The translations under genes and the position numbers were made by a program. The notes beneath the pieces were generated by a model. It worked only from the letters and a program-made list of their open reading frames with translations. It searched no databases and had not been told where the DNA came from. This document shows, piece after piece, positions 31,490 to 42,500 of a stretch of 64,000 bases of DNA. Origin of the DNA: Sphingomonadales bacterium (GTDB lineage Bacteria; Pseudomonadota; Alphaproteobacteria; Sphingomonadales; Sphingomonadaceae); contig JAIYAY010000011.1 in assembly GCA_027488785.1 (NCBI GenBank), forward strand, positions 24,679 through 88,678, given 5' to 3'. Position 1 is the first letter of the stretch. Each line of letters starts with the position of its first letter.

Positions 31490-34400
31490 TTATGCCGCGA
31501 GTACCGCGTGCTCCGCCCACGCAAATGCCGGAGCGACGAAGCCTGAAGGCGGCGGGGTAGCGCCCACAACGGTCACGCCATTCTGCACCCACAATGTTGC
31601 CGCACCGCTTGTGAAGATATTGTAAGTGACGCCTTTATCGGTCACGCTGCTGCCGGAAACAAATCCAGTGACATTCACTATGTCACCATCATCGCCAAAC
31701 ACCCTCAGAAGATCGCTGGTGGACGAAAGATCCAGCAACGACTGCTGCGTAATGGTCAGCGTGTTGTTCAACGAACCGGCAACAAGATCGATTTGTTCAA
31801 TGTCCTTAATCGCCCCAGGTACAAGGGTGGAGAGATTAAGGCCAAAGCCCGTTGCCCCGGCAAGGCGCAACGTATCCGTGCCCGTGCCGCCATCGACACG
31901 GATAAAGCTGGCATCGCTAACGATCAGCGTGTCATTACCGCCAAAGCCGCGCAGCCGGTCTTCACCGCCCAAACCGGTAATAACATCTGCCAGACCACCA
32001 CCGCTCAACACATTAGCGCCGGTTGAGCCGCTGAGGGACATGCCACCCCGGCCAGGGGTTCCGTATACAAAAAGCCCCTCACCAGCATTGGTCCGGCCAG
32101 ATGGATCGGAATATGTTAAATTCAGGTAAAGATCATCAATACCATCATTGTTCAGATCGCCGGGGGCAATAATACTGCTATCACCTTCTCCAATTCCAGG
32201 AGTAGCTCCAAGATTGTCACCGGCGTTTTTGCCAACGATGGAAAAGCCATCCTCTGGGCCAAAATTGTTGAGATCAAGAATGGATTGTGTTCCCACGATC
32301 TGGCCCCATCCATCACCATTATTCTTGCCATAAATGATGTAGGATCGGCCAACATCCACGGCTGTGCCCTTATTTAAATAGGGCGCATTGACAATGATGT
32401 CGGCTAAACCATCCCCATTCACATCACCTGCGGCCCCCACGGATTCACCAAGGCGGCCTTTCAGCCCCAATGTGTCGGACACGCCTTGGATAATGAAGCC
32501 TTGGTTCGAGCGCATATCGGTAATGCTCAACACCTGACGCAAGCCGATAAGATCCCCTTGCCCACTTCTGGATCCGAAAATGACAAAAGCCTTCCCAACC
32601 TGGGCAACACCGTTAACCGTTGACACAGGCGCAGCAACGATAAAGTCGTCAATGCCATCACCATTCACATCGCCCAGCCCTTCGACCGACCGGCCAAGTT
32701 CGCCATCTTGCGCCTCGCCCATTATCATGAACCCATCGGACGCTTGCAAATTCGCAAGGTCCAGGACTTTGCGGCCGGGCATGCCAGGGTCATCACTCAG
32801 ACTTGACCAAGTCTGTCCTTCTTTTTTGCCATAGACGACATACGCCGCCCCGGCAGCGCCGAAGAAGGGTGAGCCTGGCCGATCAGAATAACGTGAACCA
32901 ATCAACAAATCGGTCACGCCATCGCCATTTACATCCCCGGCGGAAGCGATCGAACCACTAGAAGAGTCCCCTCTCAGGCCACGGATGATAAAGCCCTTGT
33001 CTGCCGTCAAGTCGTTAATCGTCATTTCCTGCTGACCTGTGGTGGGGTTCAGATTGCCATAGACTCGGTCGGTCCGGCCAAAGACAACAATTGTCGCCCC
33101 GACATTGTCAGCGGCGGTCTGCGCACCAATCGCCGGCCTATCAAAATTTCGAGAAGCAATGAAGAAATCGGCAACGCCATCGCCATTAAAGTCGCTTTTC
33201 AAATTCTCATTCGTATTCGCGGCGAACTTAGTGGAAATGCCCAATGTGGCATTGCCCAAATTTTCATTGGTCGTTAGCCCACGGAAAACAAAGCCCTCAG
33301 CCGGCGTAATTGTCGAAACGTTCTTAATACGGCGATCACCATCCGATGGATTCACAGGCGGTGTACCCAAAGGCGTGCTACTGCCCCAGACAATATAAGC
33401 TGCCCCGGCATCGACTATAGTTCCGTTATCAGCGTTAATTGCACCGGCAATCAACTCCCCAAAGCCGTCCCCATTTAGGTCACCGATCACTCCAGCACCG
33501 CCGTGCCCCAATGCGTCGTTGAGGGCAGCGCCCACTAACACCCAACCGTTCGTGCCCGCAGTCATCAGATCATAGACGCTCACGCCCGCCCAGCTGCTGC
33601 GCCCATAAACCACCGTGACGCCGCCTCGATTGGCAAGCAAAGATTCACTAAGAGTATCCAAATTAACGTTGCTCAGGATCAGGTCTTTATGAGAATCTCC
33701 GCCGATGTTCCCCATGGCTAAGCCACCAGCAAAGCCATTGAAAAGCGCACCCGCAAAGGTGAAGCCAGCGGATGCGGGCATATTCGTCACGTCGATGGGT
33801 GTTGTACTCACCGCTTGTTTGGTGATCACTACGCTTGCATCGGCTACATTGACGTTACCCGCCGCGTCAGTAGCCCGCACCGTTGCGGTGATAGTGCTAC
33901 CAAAGCTGAGCGCGGCAAGGTTGATCACCGGCGATTCCCAAAGCCCGGCTGAATCTACCGTCGCAAATCCCCGATATGTACCGTTCACGTAAAGCTCAAT
34001 AAGCCCGTTCGCAACGCCGGATCCCGTCAGCACGACCGAGTTACGGTCAGTGGCAAAATCACCATAATTACCATAATCATTGGACATGCCCGTGATAACA
34101 GGCGTCGGTGGTTGGACGGTATCAATTTCCACCGATCGTGACGCCTGAGCACTGATATTCCCGGCGACATCGGTTTGTCTCGCAGTGACAGCGTTAATGC
34201 CCTCGGGCGGCATTTCCACAACCGCGTAACTTGTGCTCCAATTGCCGTTGGCATCCGCTGTTAATGTGCGCTCGGCCGTCTCCCCCCAACGCAGCCGTAC
34301 CGTGGCATTGGCCTCCGCTTTTCCAGAAATGGTAACAGGGTTCAACGCCTCGGTCGCATTTAGCCGGTCATTATCACTCACGATGTTGATGACAGGGGCG

Positions 34401-37400
34401 GCAATCGTAGAATCAATCCCCACATTTTGCGTCACCTCCGAACTGAAATTGCCTGCAGCATCCCGCGCCCTCACACTTATCGTTGAAAGCGCGGTATCCG
34501 CCGGCACTTCATTACCGGCATAGCTAACGCTCCAAGTGCCATTATTTGAGGTGACAGATTTCTCTATTCCACCCCAAGTGACAAGCACCTCATTGCCCGC
34601 ATCGGTTGTACCAGATATCAAAACCGATGCCGCCTTTTCCGCGGCATTGATGGTCTGATCGGAACCCCCCGTTTGGTTAATGGTAGGAACGGCAGGCAGC
34701 ATTGTGTCCACCGTGATTACACGCGATGTGGATGGGCTGACATTGCCTAGAGTGTCGGTTTGGAAAACGGTAAAGGCGCGCGGTCCATCGGCCGGCACTT
34801 CGTCTGCCGCAAAGGTAACCGACCAGTTTCCATTTGCAGCAGCAGTGGCGGTTTTCGTGATACCCCAGTTTACGGATACCGTCGATTGGCCCAATGCGGT
34901 GCCGCTGAACGTGACACCATCGGCCTTTTCCAACGCGTTCACGACGTCGTTTGTTGCCACGGCGTTGACAATAGGTTCTGGTGGCGCACTGGTGTTAACA
35001 ATCACCGTTGCCGTTGCCGCAGGACCGGAGTTGCCGGCAACATCTATTTGCGACACGCTGATCGTTGCAGACCCAGCGGGATTGATTTCGTCGCCGACGA
35101 ATGTCGCAGTCCAAACACCTGCGGCGTCGCCCCTGACCGTTTTGGAGGAGGTTGTGCCCCAAGCGATCGTGACATCGGCATGCGCTTCTGCCGTACCGGC
35201 CACAACCACGCCACCGGCGCGTTCTGTATTGTTGACGACACCGTCACCCGCAATCGGTATGGTAATAATAGGTGCCAAAGGTGGAACCGTATCAATGGTG
35301 ACGGGTTGCCCACTCTGCACGCTCACATTGCCTGCCAAATCGGTCACTACGGCGGTGATGCTGGTCGCCCCATCTGCAGGCATTTGACTGGACGTGAAGA
35401 AGGTCGTCCAAACGCCAGATGCATCGGCAGTTACTGACTTCACCGTTGCACCCCATGTTATAAGAACAGTACTGCCCACTTCGGCCGTCCCCGTCACCGA
35501 CACACCCAAAGACTTTTCACTCGCGTTGACGATATTGTCAGGGCCGGTGACATTGTCGAAAACGGCCGGAAGCGCTTGTGTGTCGATAGTAAAATTCTTC
35601 GGCAGCGACGTTGCACCGACATTTCCATTTATGTCGGTTGGCGTTGCCGTAATGGTGGCATTGCCAGAAAGCGGAATTTCGGATGCAATGAACAATTGGC
35701 TCCAATTGCCATCTTGGTCAGCGACAGGATTTTTGATCACTGTACCCCAGACAAGGCGAACCGTAGCACCGGCTTCGGCTGTACCAGTCACTAGCACACC
35801 ATTAGTGCGCTCAGCCGCGTTGATAACATCATTACCGGCAATGGTGTTAATCACCGGACGGACCGTACCGAGATCGATAAGCACGTGGTGTTCAGCAGTG
35901 ACACTGATGTTCTTAGCGTCGTCGGTCGCTGTCGCGTAAACAACGCTAGCCCCTTCCGGCGGGATTTGCGATGCCGGAAAGACCGTCCGCCAATTGCCGT
36001 CGGCATCCACATTCGCCGTACGGGTGGCCGTACCCCAATTGACTGTAACTAACGAAAAGGCTTCGGCAGTTCCCGATATTTCAACCGCTGCCGTTGCTTC
36101 ATTGGCATTAATTACATTATCCCCGGCCACTATATTGAAGACAGGGGCATTGGGTCTTACCGTATCAATACCTATATCATATTCTACCAAAACACTGACA
36201 TTTCCAGCTCTGTCTGTTGATCGTGCGGTAACAGTGCTTGTCACTGTGTCGGCAGGAATTTCGTTAGTTGTAAAATTGGTGACCCAGAAACCATCTTGGT
36301 CGGCAAGGGTCTCCCGCGAAGTTCCACCCAAGGTAACCACGACACTGGAACCCGGTTCTGCTTCGCCCGTGACGACCACATTCGACGCCTTTTCAGCAGC
36401 GTTGATTATATCGTCCGTCGCAACGGATAAAATAATCAAATTCTGGTTAATTGAATCAATGGTGACTGTGCGAGTAGCGGTTTCACTTATATTGCCTGAG
36501 GAGTCGGTCGCAGTAGCTGTCACGTCTGAACTGCCGTCGGTCGGGATCTGTGCACCCGTGAACGACGCGCTCCATGTGCCGCTTGCTGAGGCTCGAATAG
36601 TGCGGCTGATCGTTCCCCAGTTAAGTTCGATGGACACGTTCGGTTCCGCTGTACCGCGCAAGGTAACACCATTCAGCTTTTCCGCCGCATTGATAATGTT
36701 ATCCGTTGCAACGGGCAAAATAATCGGCCTTGCCGGCGGCTGGGCATCGACCCGCACCGTGCGTGTCGCTTCTGCGCTGACATTGCCAGCAACGTCAGAC
36801 TGTGTGACGGTCAGCGCATAGTCCCCGTCGTTGGGCACTTGCGAATTTAAAAAGCTCACACTCCAATTACCCGATGCATCGGCGGTCGCTGTGCGCACAA
36901 TATCGCCCAATGTGAGGCGAATAGTGGCAAGCGCATCGGCCGTGCCCTGAATTTGGACACCGCCCACTTTTTCCGTCGGACCGATGACATCATCACCCGT
37001 TACTGGCCGAATTGTAGGCAGGTTCGGTGCAATCGTATCAATCAGAATTGGTCGCGTCACCGTAACACTAGAGTTACCGAACACATCTCTCGCCGACACC
37101 GAAACAGTTGACGTGCCATCGGCCGGAATCTCAGACGCCGAAAATGCCATGGTCCATGTCCCCGCAGCGCCAACCAGTACGTTTTTGGTGACACTACCAA
37201 ATGTCAAAGACACCGTGCTTCCGACTTCACTTGTGCCGCTAAAGGCAACACCTGCTGTCTTTTCCGAACCGTTAATTGCATTATCACCCGACACCACATT
37301 TAACGATGGCGCAGCCGGCGGCGCAGTTTTGAGCGTCACAACGCGCGTTGAAATAACCGACGCTGCATTGGGGAGCGCGGCCTGGGCTTTAATGACCACT

Positions 37401-39415
37401 GGACCATCGGCACCGAGCGCAGCAAGATCATCTGCCGAAAGCGTGTAGCTCCAATCAGTGCCCGTCACCTTCGCAGTTGCTGTACGGGTACCCAACAGGA
37501 CAGAAACACCCGTCACGGACGACGAAACCGTACCAGAAACGGTAAGGTTAGCCACCTCATTGGCGGTAATTATGTTATCCGTCGCAATTGCGTTAATTGT
37601 CACCTGGGTGGTTGATGAAGACGATGCAAGGCCGTTGGATATAAAGTTTTGCAGCGTCCCGTTTACCCTATCTTCAGCCGCAATCGCACCATCCATCAGC
37701 CTCACCTGACCTTGGTCGGAAAGCTGGCCTTTGCTGCCATCGACATTGAGTAACTGACTGATCGCAACCACAGTGGCTTGGCTATTGCCTCCGTTCAAGT
37801 TATCTAAACCGGACAAAGCAGCCAAAACGGCGCCTATTTTTTCGCCCGATGACAATTGGTCGGTGGCATCAAATCCACCAGAGTTTGTAGCAACGACAGA
37901 CGTGGTCGTGATATCAATATCCGCAAGACCAAAGGCTTGGGCCGTCGCCTTATTTGCATTTGTCGCAGCCGCCGCGTTTGCAACTGTGCCACTGCCGTCT
38001 GCTGCCAAACCGGCCTTAATGGCCGCAACGGTGGTCAGCGGATTGATGTTCATGGTGACCGTTGTGCCCTCCACTGTCTTTACCGCCAGCAGCACAGCAT
38101 TAAGATCTTTCGCAACCCCGGTTGCTTCATCAAGATAATCCGGCCCGGTCGTGCTATCCACAACCTTTGCTATGATCACATCTCCTGCATCGATAGGCAG
38201 GTTTGCAGCTGTAAAACTACCATCCGAATTGACCCTAATACCGGAAACAAGGAGCGTTCCGTTGGCAAGATAGATATCGACCGACAGGCCATTGCCGACA
38301 ATCACCGGACCAGCCACAATCTGACCCATCACATTCACAGCAGCGCTAACCACGATTGGGCGGCTGGCCGGAGACGAGCCAATGTTACCATTCGCATCTC
38401 GCGCAGATGCCGTGACGGCGTAATTACCCGCGACCGGAATTTCGCTGGCTGTGTAATTGACAGACCAATTTCCCCCCATATCAGCGGCTACGGTCTTGTT
38501 TATCCCGCCAAAGCCGACCGAAACAGTGCTCCCCGCTTCTGCTGTTCCATTAATGTTGACGCCCGATGCCTTTTCGGTTGGGCCGATCACATTATCGCCG
38601 GCAACATTCGCAATGACAGGCGCGCCTGGCGGCGTTGTATCGATCTGAACCGTTTTCGTTGCCGGATCGCTTGAAACGCCCGCTGCAGACTTTACAGTGG
38701 CACTGATCGTTGTGGCTGGGGCGTCTGCAGGCACTTCCCCGCTTGCAAAGCTGGCCGACCAACGGCCTGTGCTGTCTGCAGTGACGGTCTTAGTCGTATT
38801 ACCCCAGATGACGGTCACACTTGCCGTTGCCTCCGACGTCCCGGTCACGGACACCCCATCGGCTTTTTCTGTTGCGTTCACTTTATCATCATTAGCAATA
38901 ACATTGATCACTGGCGTCGCTGGCTTGACCGTATTGCTGCCACTGTCGGAGGTTGGTGTTGAAGAACTGCTACCGCCGCCGCCACTAAGGACACCTGCCA
39001 GAACGCCACCTACCACTGGCGTACCAATTGCAAACCAACTCTTTAGACCGCCACCAGAAGAGGGCTTTACCGCTTCGGGTGCAACAGTGGCTTGCGGTGC
39101 TTGTACCACGATAACGCCATCATTGGACGATGCCTGAGGCCCCGTTAAAGCAACAGAAGATATCTCCGCAGTACCCGCGGATTGAAGTAGCTCCTGTCCC
39201 GAAACAAGAGTGCCGTCAATAAACTCAACAGAAAATCCATTATCAAGAAGAGACTGAACTGCGCCATCTCTAATAAAAACGGTACGACCATCCTCAAGAA
39301 CGAAAACAATGTCAGTATCAATGACTTTAGTTTGTTTTACATTTGCTCTCAGAACATTTACTTTAACAACATTTTTTGCAGGAGTTGCATCAGATCTGTT
39401 TAAATTTTGGGCCAT
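31490..39415 (-). CDS. Giant type I-secreted adhesin with Ig-like repeats, FG-GAP propeller and RTX segment (2,641 residues)
   Basis: A surface adhesin, probably exported by the TolC/HlyB/HlyD set upstream. Residues 1-110 form a BapA-type prefix domain (VFVLEDGRTVFIRDGAVQSL). Residues 127-144 form a Gly-rich hydrophobic stretch before a Ser/Gly linker. About fifteen Ig-like repeats of 90-95 residues follow, each with an N-A-x-E-K, GTAEAG-x-T-V and A-x-D-AGN-x-S signature. They are split near residues 360-600 by a non-Ig module also present in the second adhesin. Then come seven FG-GAP (integrin-alpha-like) repeats with Ca-binding GDVNGDGVTDL-type loops (DNA about 32100-33700). The end has short RTX nonapeptides (GLGGEDRLRGFGGNDTL). 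CAGGAA precedes the ATG. Ligand unknown. Confidence 0.85.
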   Translation of the reverse strand: MAQNLNRSDATPAKNVVKVNVLRANVKQTKVIDTDIVFVLEDGRTVFIRDGAVQSLLDNGFSVEFIDGTLVSGQELLQSAGTAEISSVALTGPQASSNDGVIVVQAPQATVAPEAVKPSSGGGLKSWFAIGTPVVGGVLAGVLSGGGGSSSSTPTSDSGSNTVKPATPVINVIANDDKVNATEKADGVSVTGTSEATASVTVIWGNTTKTVTADSTGRWSASFASGEVPADAPATTISATVKSAAGVSSDPATKTVQIDTTPPGAPVIANVAGDNVIGPTEKASGVNINGTAEAGSTVSVGFGGINKTVAADMGGNWSVNYTASEIPVAGNYAVTASARDANGNIGSSPASRPIVVSAAVNVMGQIVAGPVIVGNGLSVDIYLANGTLLVSGIRVNSDGSFTAANLPIDAGDVIIAKVVDSTTGPDYLDEATGVAKDLNAVLLAVKTVEGTTVTMNINPLTTVAAIKAGLAADGSGTVANAAAATNANKATAQAFGLADIDITTTSVVATNSGGFDATDQLSSGEKIGAVLAALSGLDNLNGGNSQATVVAISQLLNVDGSKGQLSDQGQVRLMDGAIAAEDRVNGTLQNFISNGLASSSSTTQVTINAIATDNIITANEVANLTVSGTVSSSVTGVSVLLGTRTATAKVTGTDWSYTLSADDLAALGADGPVVIKAQAALPNAASVISTRVVTLKTAPPAAPSLNVVSGDNAINGSEKTAGVAFSGTSEVGSTVSLTFGSVTKNVLVGAAGTWTMAFSASEIPADGTSTVSVSARDVFGNSSVTVTRPILIDTIAPNLPTIRPVTGDDVIGPTEKVGGVQIQGTADALATIRLTLGDIVRTATADASGNWSVSFLNSQVPNDGDYALTVTQSDVAGNVSAEATRTVRVDAQPPARPIILPVATDNIINAAEKLNGVTLRGTAEPNVSIELNWGTISRTIRASASGTWSASFTGAQIPTDGSSDVTATATDSSGNISETATRTVTIDSINQNLIILSVATDDIINAAEKASNVVVTGEAEPGSSVVVTLGGTSRETLADQDGFWVTNFTTNEIPADTVTSTVTARSTDRAGNVSVLVEYDIGIDTVRPNAPVFNIVAGDNVINANEATAAVEISGTAEAFSLVTVNWGTATRTANVDADGNWRTVFPASQIPPEGASVVYATATDDAKNISVTAEHHVLIDLGTVRPVINTIAGNDVINAAERTNGVLVTGTAEAGATVRLVWGTVIKNPVADQDGNWSQLFIASEIPLSGNATITATPTDINGNVGATSLPKNFTIDTQALPAVFDNVTGPDNIVNASEKSLGVSVTGTAEVGSTVLITWGATVKSVTADASGVWTTFFTSSQMPADGATSITAVVTDLAGNVSVQSGQPVTIDTVPPLAPIITIPIAGDGVVNNTERAGGVVVAGTAEAHADVTIAWGTTSSKTVRGDAAGVWTATFVGDEINPAGSATISVSQIDVAGNSGPAATATVIVNTSAPPEPIVNAVATNDVVNALEKADGVTFSGTALGQSTVSVNWGITKTATAAANGNWSVTFAADEVPADGPRAFTVFQTDTLGNVSPSTSRVITVDTMLPAVPTINQTGGSDQTINAAEKAASVLISGTTDAGNEVLVTWGGIEKSVTSNNGTWSVSYAGNEVPADTALSTISVRARDAAGNFSSEVTQNVGIDSTIAAPVINIVSDNDRLNATEALNPVTISGKAEANATVRLRWGETAERTLTADANGNWSTSYAVVEMPPEGINAVTARQTDVAGNISAQASRSVEIDTVQPPTPVITGMSNDYGNYGDFATDRNSVVLTGSGVANGLIELYVNGTYRGFATVDSAGLWESPVINLAALSFGSTITATVRATDAAGNVNVADASVVITKQAVSTTPIDVTNMPASAGFTFAGALFNGFAGGLAMGNIGGDSHKDLILSNVNLDTLSESLLANRGGVTVVYGRSSWAGVSVYDLMTAGTNGWVLVGAALNDALGHGGAGVIGDLNGDGFGELIAGAINADNGTIVDAGAAYIVWGSSTPLGTPPVNPSDGDRRIKNVSTITPAEGFVFRGLTTNENLGNATLGISTKFAANTNENLKSDFNGDGVADFFIASRNFDRPAIGAQTAADNVGATIVVFGRTDRVYGNLNPTTGQQEMTINDLTADKGFIIRGLRGDSSSGSIASAGDVNGDGVTDLLIGSRYSDRPGSPFFGAAGAAYVVYGKKEGQTWSSLSDDPGMPGRKVLDLANLQASDGFMIMGEAQDGELGRSVEGLGDVNGDGIDDFIVAAPVSTVNGVAQVGKAFVIFGSRSGQGDLIGLRQVLSITDMRSNQGFIIQGVSDTLGLKGRLGESVGAAGDVNGDGLADIIVNAPYLNKGTAVDVGRSYIIYGKNNGDGWGQIVGTQSILDLNNFGPEDGFSIVGKNAGDNLGATPGIGEGDSSIIAPGDLNNDGIDDLYLNLTYSDPSGRTNAGEGLFVYGTPGRGGMSLSGSTGANVLSGGGLADVITGLGGEDRLRGFGGNDTLIVSDASFIRVDGGTGTDTLRLAGATGFGLNLSTLVPGAIKDIEQIDLVAGSLNNTLTITQQSLLDLSSTSDLLRVFGDDGDIVNVTGFVSGSSVTDKGVTYNIFTSGAATLWVQNGVTVVGATPPPSGFVAPAFAWAEHAVLAA
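37610..38340 (-). other. Non-Ig module shared by both adhesins (copy in the larger adhesin)
   Basis: This stretch encodes about 240 residues between Ig-like repeats, from GQIVAGPVIVGNGLSVDIYL to about NFISNGLASSSS. It includes DYLDEATGVAKDLNAVLL and SSGEKIGAVLAALSGLDNLN. The smaller adhesin has the same module at 44640-45360. I recognise no named domain; the first 90 residues look like a single beta-sandwich and the remainder looks helical. Confidence 0.6.
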
Positions 39416-39492
39416 ATTGAGTTCCTGATATAAAATATAAGATTAAGAATAGCTTAAACATTTTTAACTTTGCATTATGCAACGCACGGTTG

Positions 39493-39517
39493 TTTGGGCC
39501 GCCGAAGCGGACCCAAA
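39493..39517. other. Hairpin between the two adhesin genes
   Basis: TTTGGGCCGC-CGAA-GCGG(A)CCCAAA forms a strong stem with one bulged A and a CGAA loop. It lies just past the stop of the 2,261-residue adhesin, read on the minus strand. No T-run follows in that direction, so it may mark 3'-end processing or partial termination that sets the ratio of the two adhesins. Confidence 0.5.
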
Positions 39518-39522
39518 AAATG

Positions 39523-42500
39523 TCAAGCTAAGATGACGCCACCTGAGATGAGCTGGTTCGGATTTGTTGTTGTCAGGGAGACATTTTCTAAGAAGATGGT
39601 CTGCGTGACAGTCCCCGCCCCAGCACCATCGATATCAATGGTCAAAAGGGTGCCCGTTTTTCCAGCGTCCCAACCTGTTGCACCAGGCAGGGTCACTTCA
39701 TTCTGCACGGAGATCCATTGCGATATGTCGGATGTGCCAGCCTGATATCCCACGAGCAAAGCCCTGAGGTCCAACTTGTCACCGCTTGTGCCATTCCAGG
39801 CTGTAAAGTCGCGGATTACATCGCTGGCACCAGGGCCAGCATCGCCCGATCCCCAGACAAAAATGTCATTATCAAGGCCTTGAGCTACTCCGCTGCCATG
39901 ACCATATAAAACATCATTGCCTTGGCCACCTTGGATAATGTCGTTGCCGTCTCCGCCAATGATAAGGTCGGATCCACTCGTGCCCGTCAGGCTATCATCA
40001 AGACCGGCAAGGCTAGTTGGCACAAAGAAAATCTGCGCAGCCTTCGCCGAAGAGGAAATTGTACCATCACTCACCGCAACGTTAAAGGTCGGGGCGTTGA
40101 GAGAGTTGTCATGTACAAATGTTACCAGTCCATCTTGGACATCTTTGAGCGTAAATTGGGTGATAGCAAACCCACCCTTGCGGAATTCGCCATTTGCCAA
40201 GCCGGAAATGGTGATGCTCGTAGAAGTGGGGCTCGTCCCATTGGCCGATAATGCAAAAATGTCCTTCGTTACGGTGAGCTCGGCCCCTTTGGTCAACGCC
40301 ATATATGGCGTTGCCGCAACCTGAACAGTGGCTGTTGATGAGGCCACATTATTTGCCGCGTCTGACACTGTTATCGTGGCAACGCGAGCCCCATCGGCAG
40401 GCACATCTGCCGAGGCGAACAGGGCAGACCAAGCGCCAGCGCCGTTCGCATTTACAGTCTTGGACGATGCGCCCCATTGGACCACGACCTGCGCATTGGC
40501 CTCCGCCGTACCCGCAAAGGTCACGCCTTGCGCCTGCTCCAGAATGTCTACGACCTGATCCGTTGCAACAACCGACAGCTGTGCTGCGGCCGGTGTGACC
40601 GTATCGATCACAAAGCTCGCGGGGCTGCTTTGGCTTGTGCCGCTAACGCCTCCTGTGGCGGTGGCCGACACATTCACAATGCCATTACCCAACGTCGCCA
40701 GATCGTTAGCCGTCAAAACAACAGCCTGGGCTGCGCCAGTTGCCGTCAACGATTTGGAGATCGTTCCGTTAGCAGTTGTAAAGACTACGAGGATGGAAGA
40801 GCCCACCTCTGCAGTCACAGTTACCGCACCAGACGACCCAGTTGCAACGGCGAAGTTTTGAGCGGCAGCCGCCGTTACCAGCACAGGCGCCGCAGGAGGC
40901 GTAGCATCCACAGACACTTGGCGAGACCCCGTTACGCCATTTGCGGTTGCGGTCACCGTATAGGCGCCGTCGGCTGGTATATCGGCACTCGCAAAACTTG
41001 CAGTCCAACTACCTTGTGCATTTGCAAATACAGTTTTGCTGGCATTTCCCCAGGCCACTGTCACCACGCTATCGGCAACAGCCACACCGGAAACGCGAAC
41101 ACCCGCCGCCTTTTCCGATGCACCAACCAAGTTATCGCCTGCGATGACTGCGATTACTGGCGCCGATGTTTGCGCCGTCGCAATCGTGATCAACCGACTG
41201 GCCTCACCGCTGACGTTACCAGCCGCATCCCTTGCAGTAACGGAGACCATTTGATCGCCGTCTGCGGGAACGTTGGTGCCTGCGAATGTTGCAGACCAAT
41301 TTCCAGAAGAATCTGCGTTCACTATCTCGGAACGGTTGCCAAATGTGACCGTAACAACGGCACTTGCTTCTGCGCGTCCAGACACGACCACGCCAGCGGT
41401 TTTTTCCGCCAATGTCACAATGTCGTCACCGGCGACAGCACTGACTTGCGGAAGAATCGGTGCACGCGTGTCAATTACAACCGGCGTATCGACCACATTG
41501 GAAATGTTTCCAACTGCGTCGGTCTGCGACACAGAAATCGAGGAGCTTCCATCGGCTGGTATATCAGCCGAGCTGAAGTTCGCAGACCACTGGCCAGTTT
41601 GATTAGAAGACACAGTTTTGATTGCAGTGCCCCAGCGGACAACCACTTCCGCATTGGCCTCAGCAACACCGCTGACCGTTACGCCTGCGGTTTTCTCAGA
41701 GGCATTTACACGTCCGTCACCAGATACAGTAGCTACAGATGGTGCCGCAACAATAGTGTCAATCAATACCGAGCGCGGCGACGAAGCCAGACTTGTATTG
41801 CCGATGCCATTTGTGACCGTTGCGGTAATCGCGGTTGATCCATCTGCCGGTATATCTGTTGGACTAAATTGAGCAGACCAATTTCCATTGCCATCCGCAT
41901 TGACCGTCTTAGAAGTTGCCCCCCATTGCACCATAACGCGGCCGTTTGCGACGGCGGTTCCGGAAACGGAAACGCCAGCCGACTTCTCTGCTCCGTTCAC
42001 AATGTTATCTGTCGAAACATTCGCGATCTGCGGCGCCGCAGGACGCGCTGTATCAACCGTAACAGGCAGCTGCTTGGCGCCGTCGCTAACATTACCCGCA
42101 ATATCGGTTTGAACTGCCTCAATTTGATATTGACCGTCGATCGGAACTTCCGATGGCAGATAATCAATTGACCAAGCACCATCTTGCCCGGCGGTGGCGG
42201 ATTTACTGGTCGCTCCCCAAGTGACGAGTACCGACGCATTAGCTTCTGCAAATCCGGAAACAGTCACACCGCTTGCTTGCTCGGCAATGTTAACGACACC
42301 GTCACTTGCGACCTGCGATATCGATAAGCCAAGGGCAGACGTGTCTACGACCAATTTTCGGGTGATGGCTGAGCTTGCGCTTATATTTCCAGCGGCGTCT
42401 TTCTGACGCACCAATACGGTGTTTGCTTCATAGACACCTTGGCCCAATCCAAAACTGGAATCTGAGCCTGAGATCCACGTTGTACCAGAGTTGATTGAGT

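Noticed and set aside
40477..41838. 453-codon open frame antisense to the smaller adhesin (also 37856-38674 opposite the larger one)
   Set aside because: These are frame shadows caused by the repeated Ig-domain codon pattern; the translations are Cys/Arg-rich without any domain, and the sense frames are unbroken.
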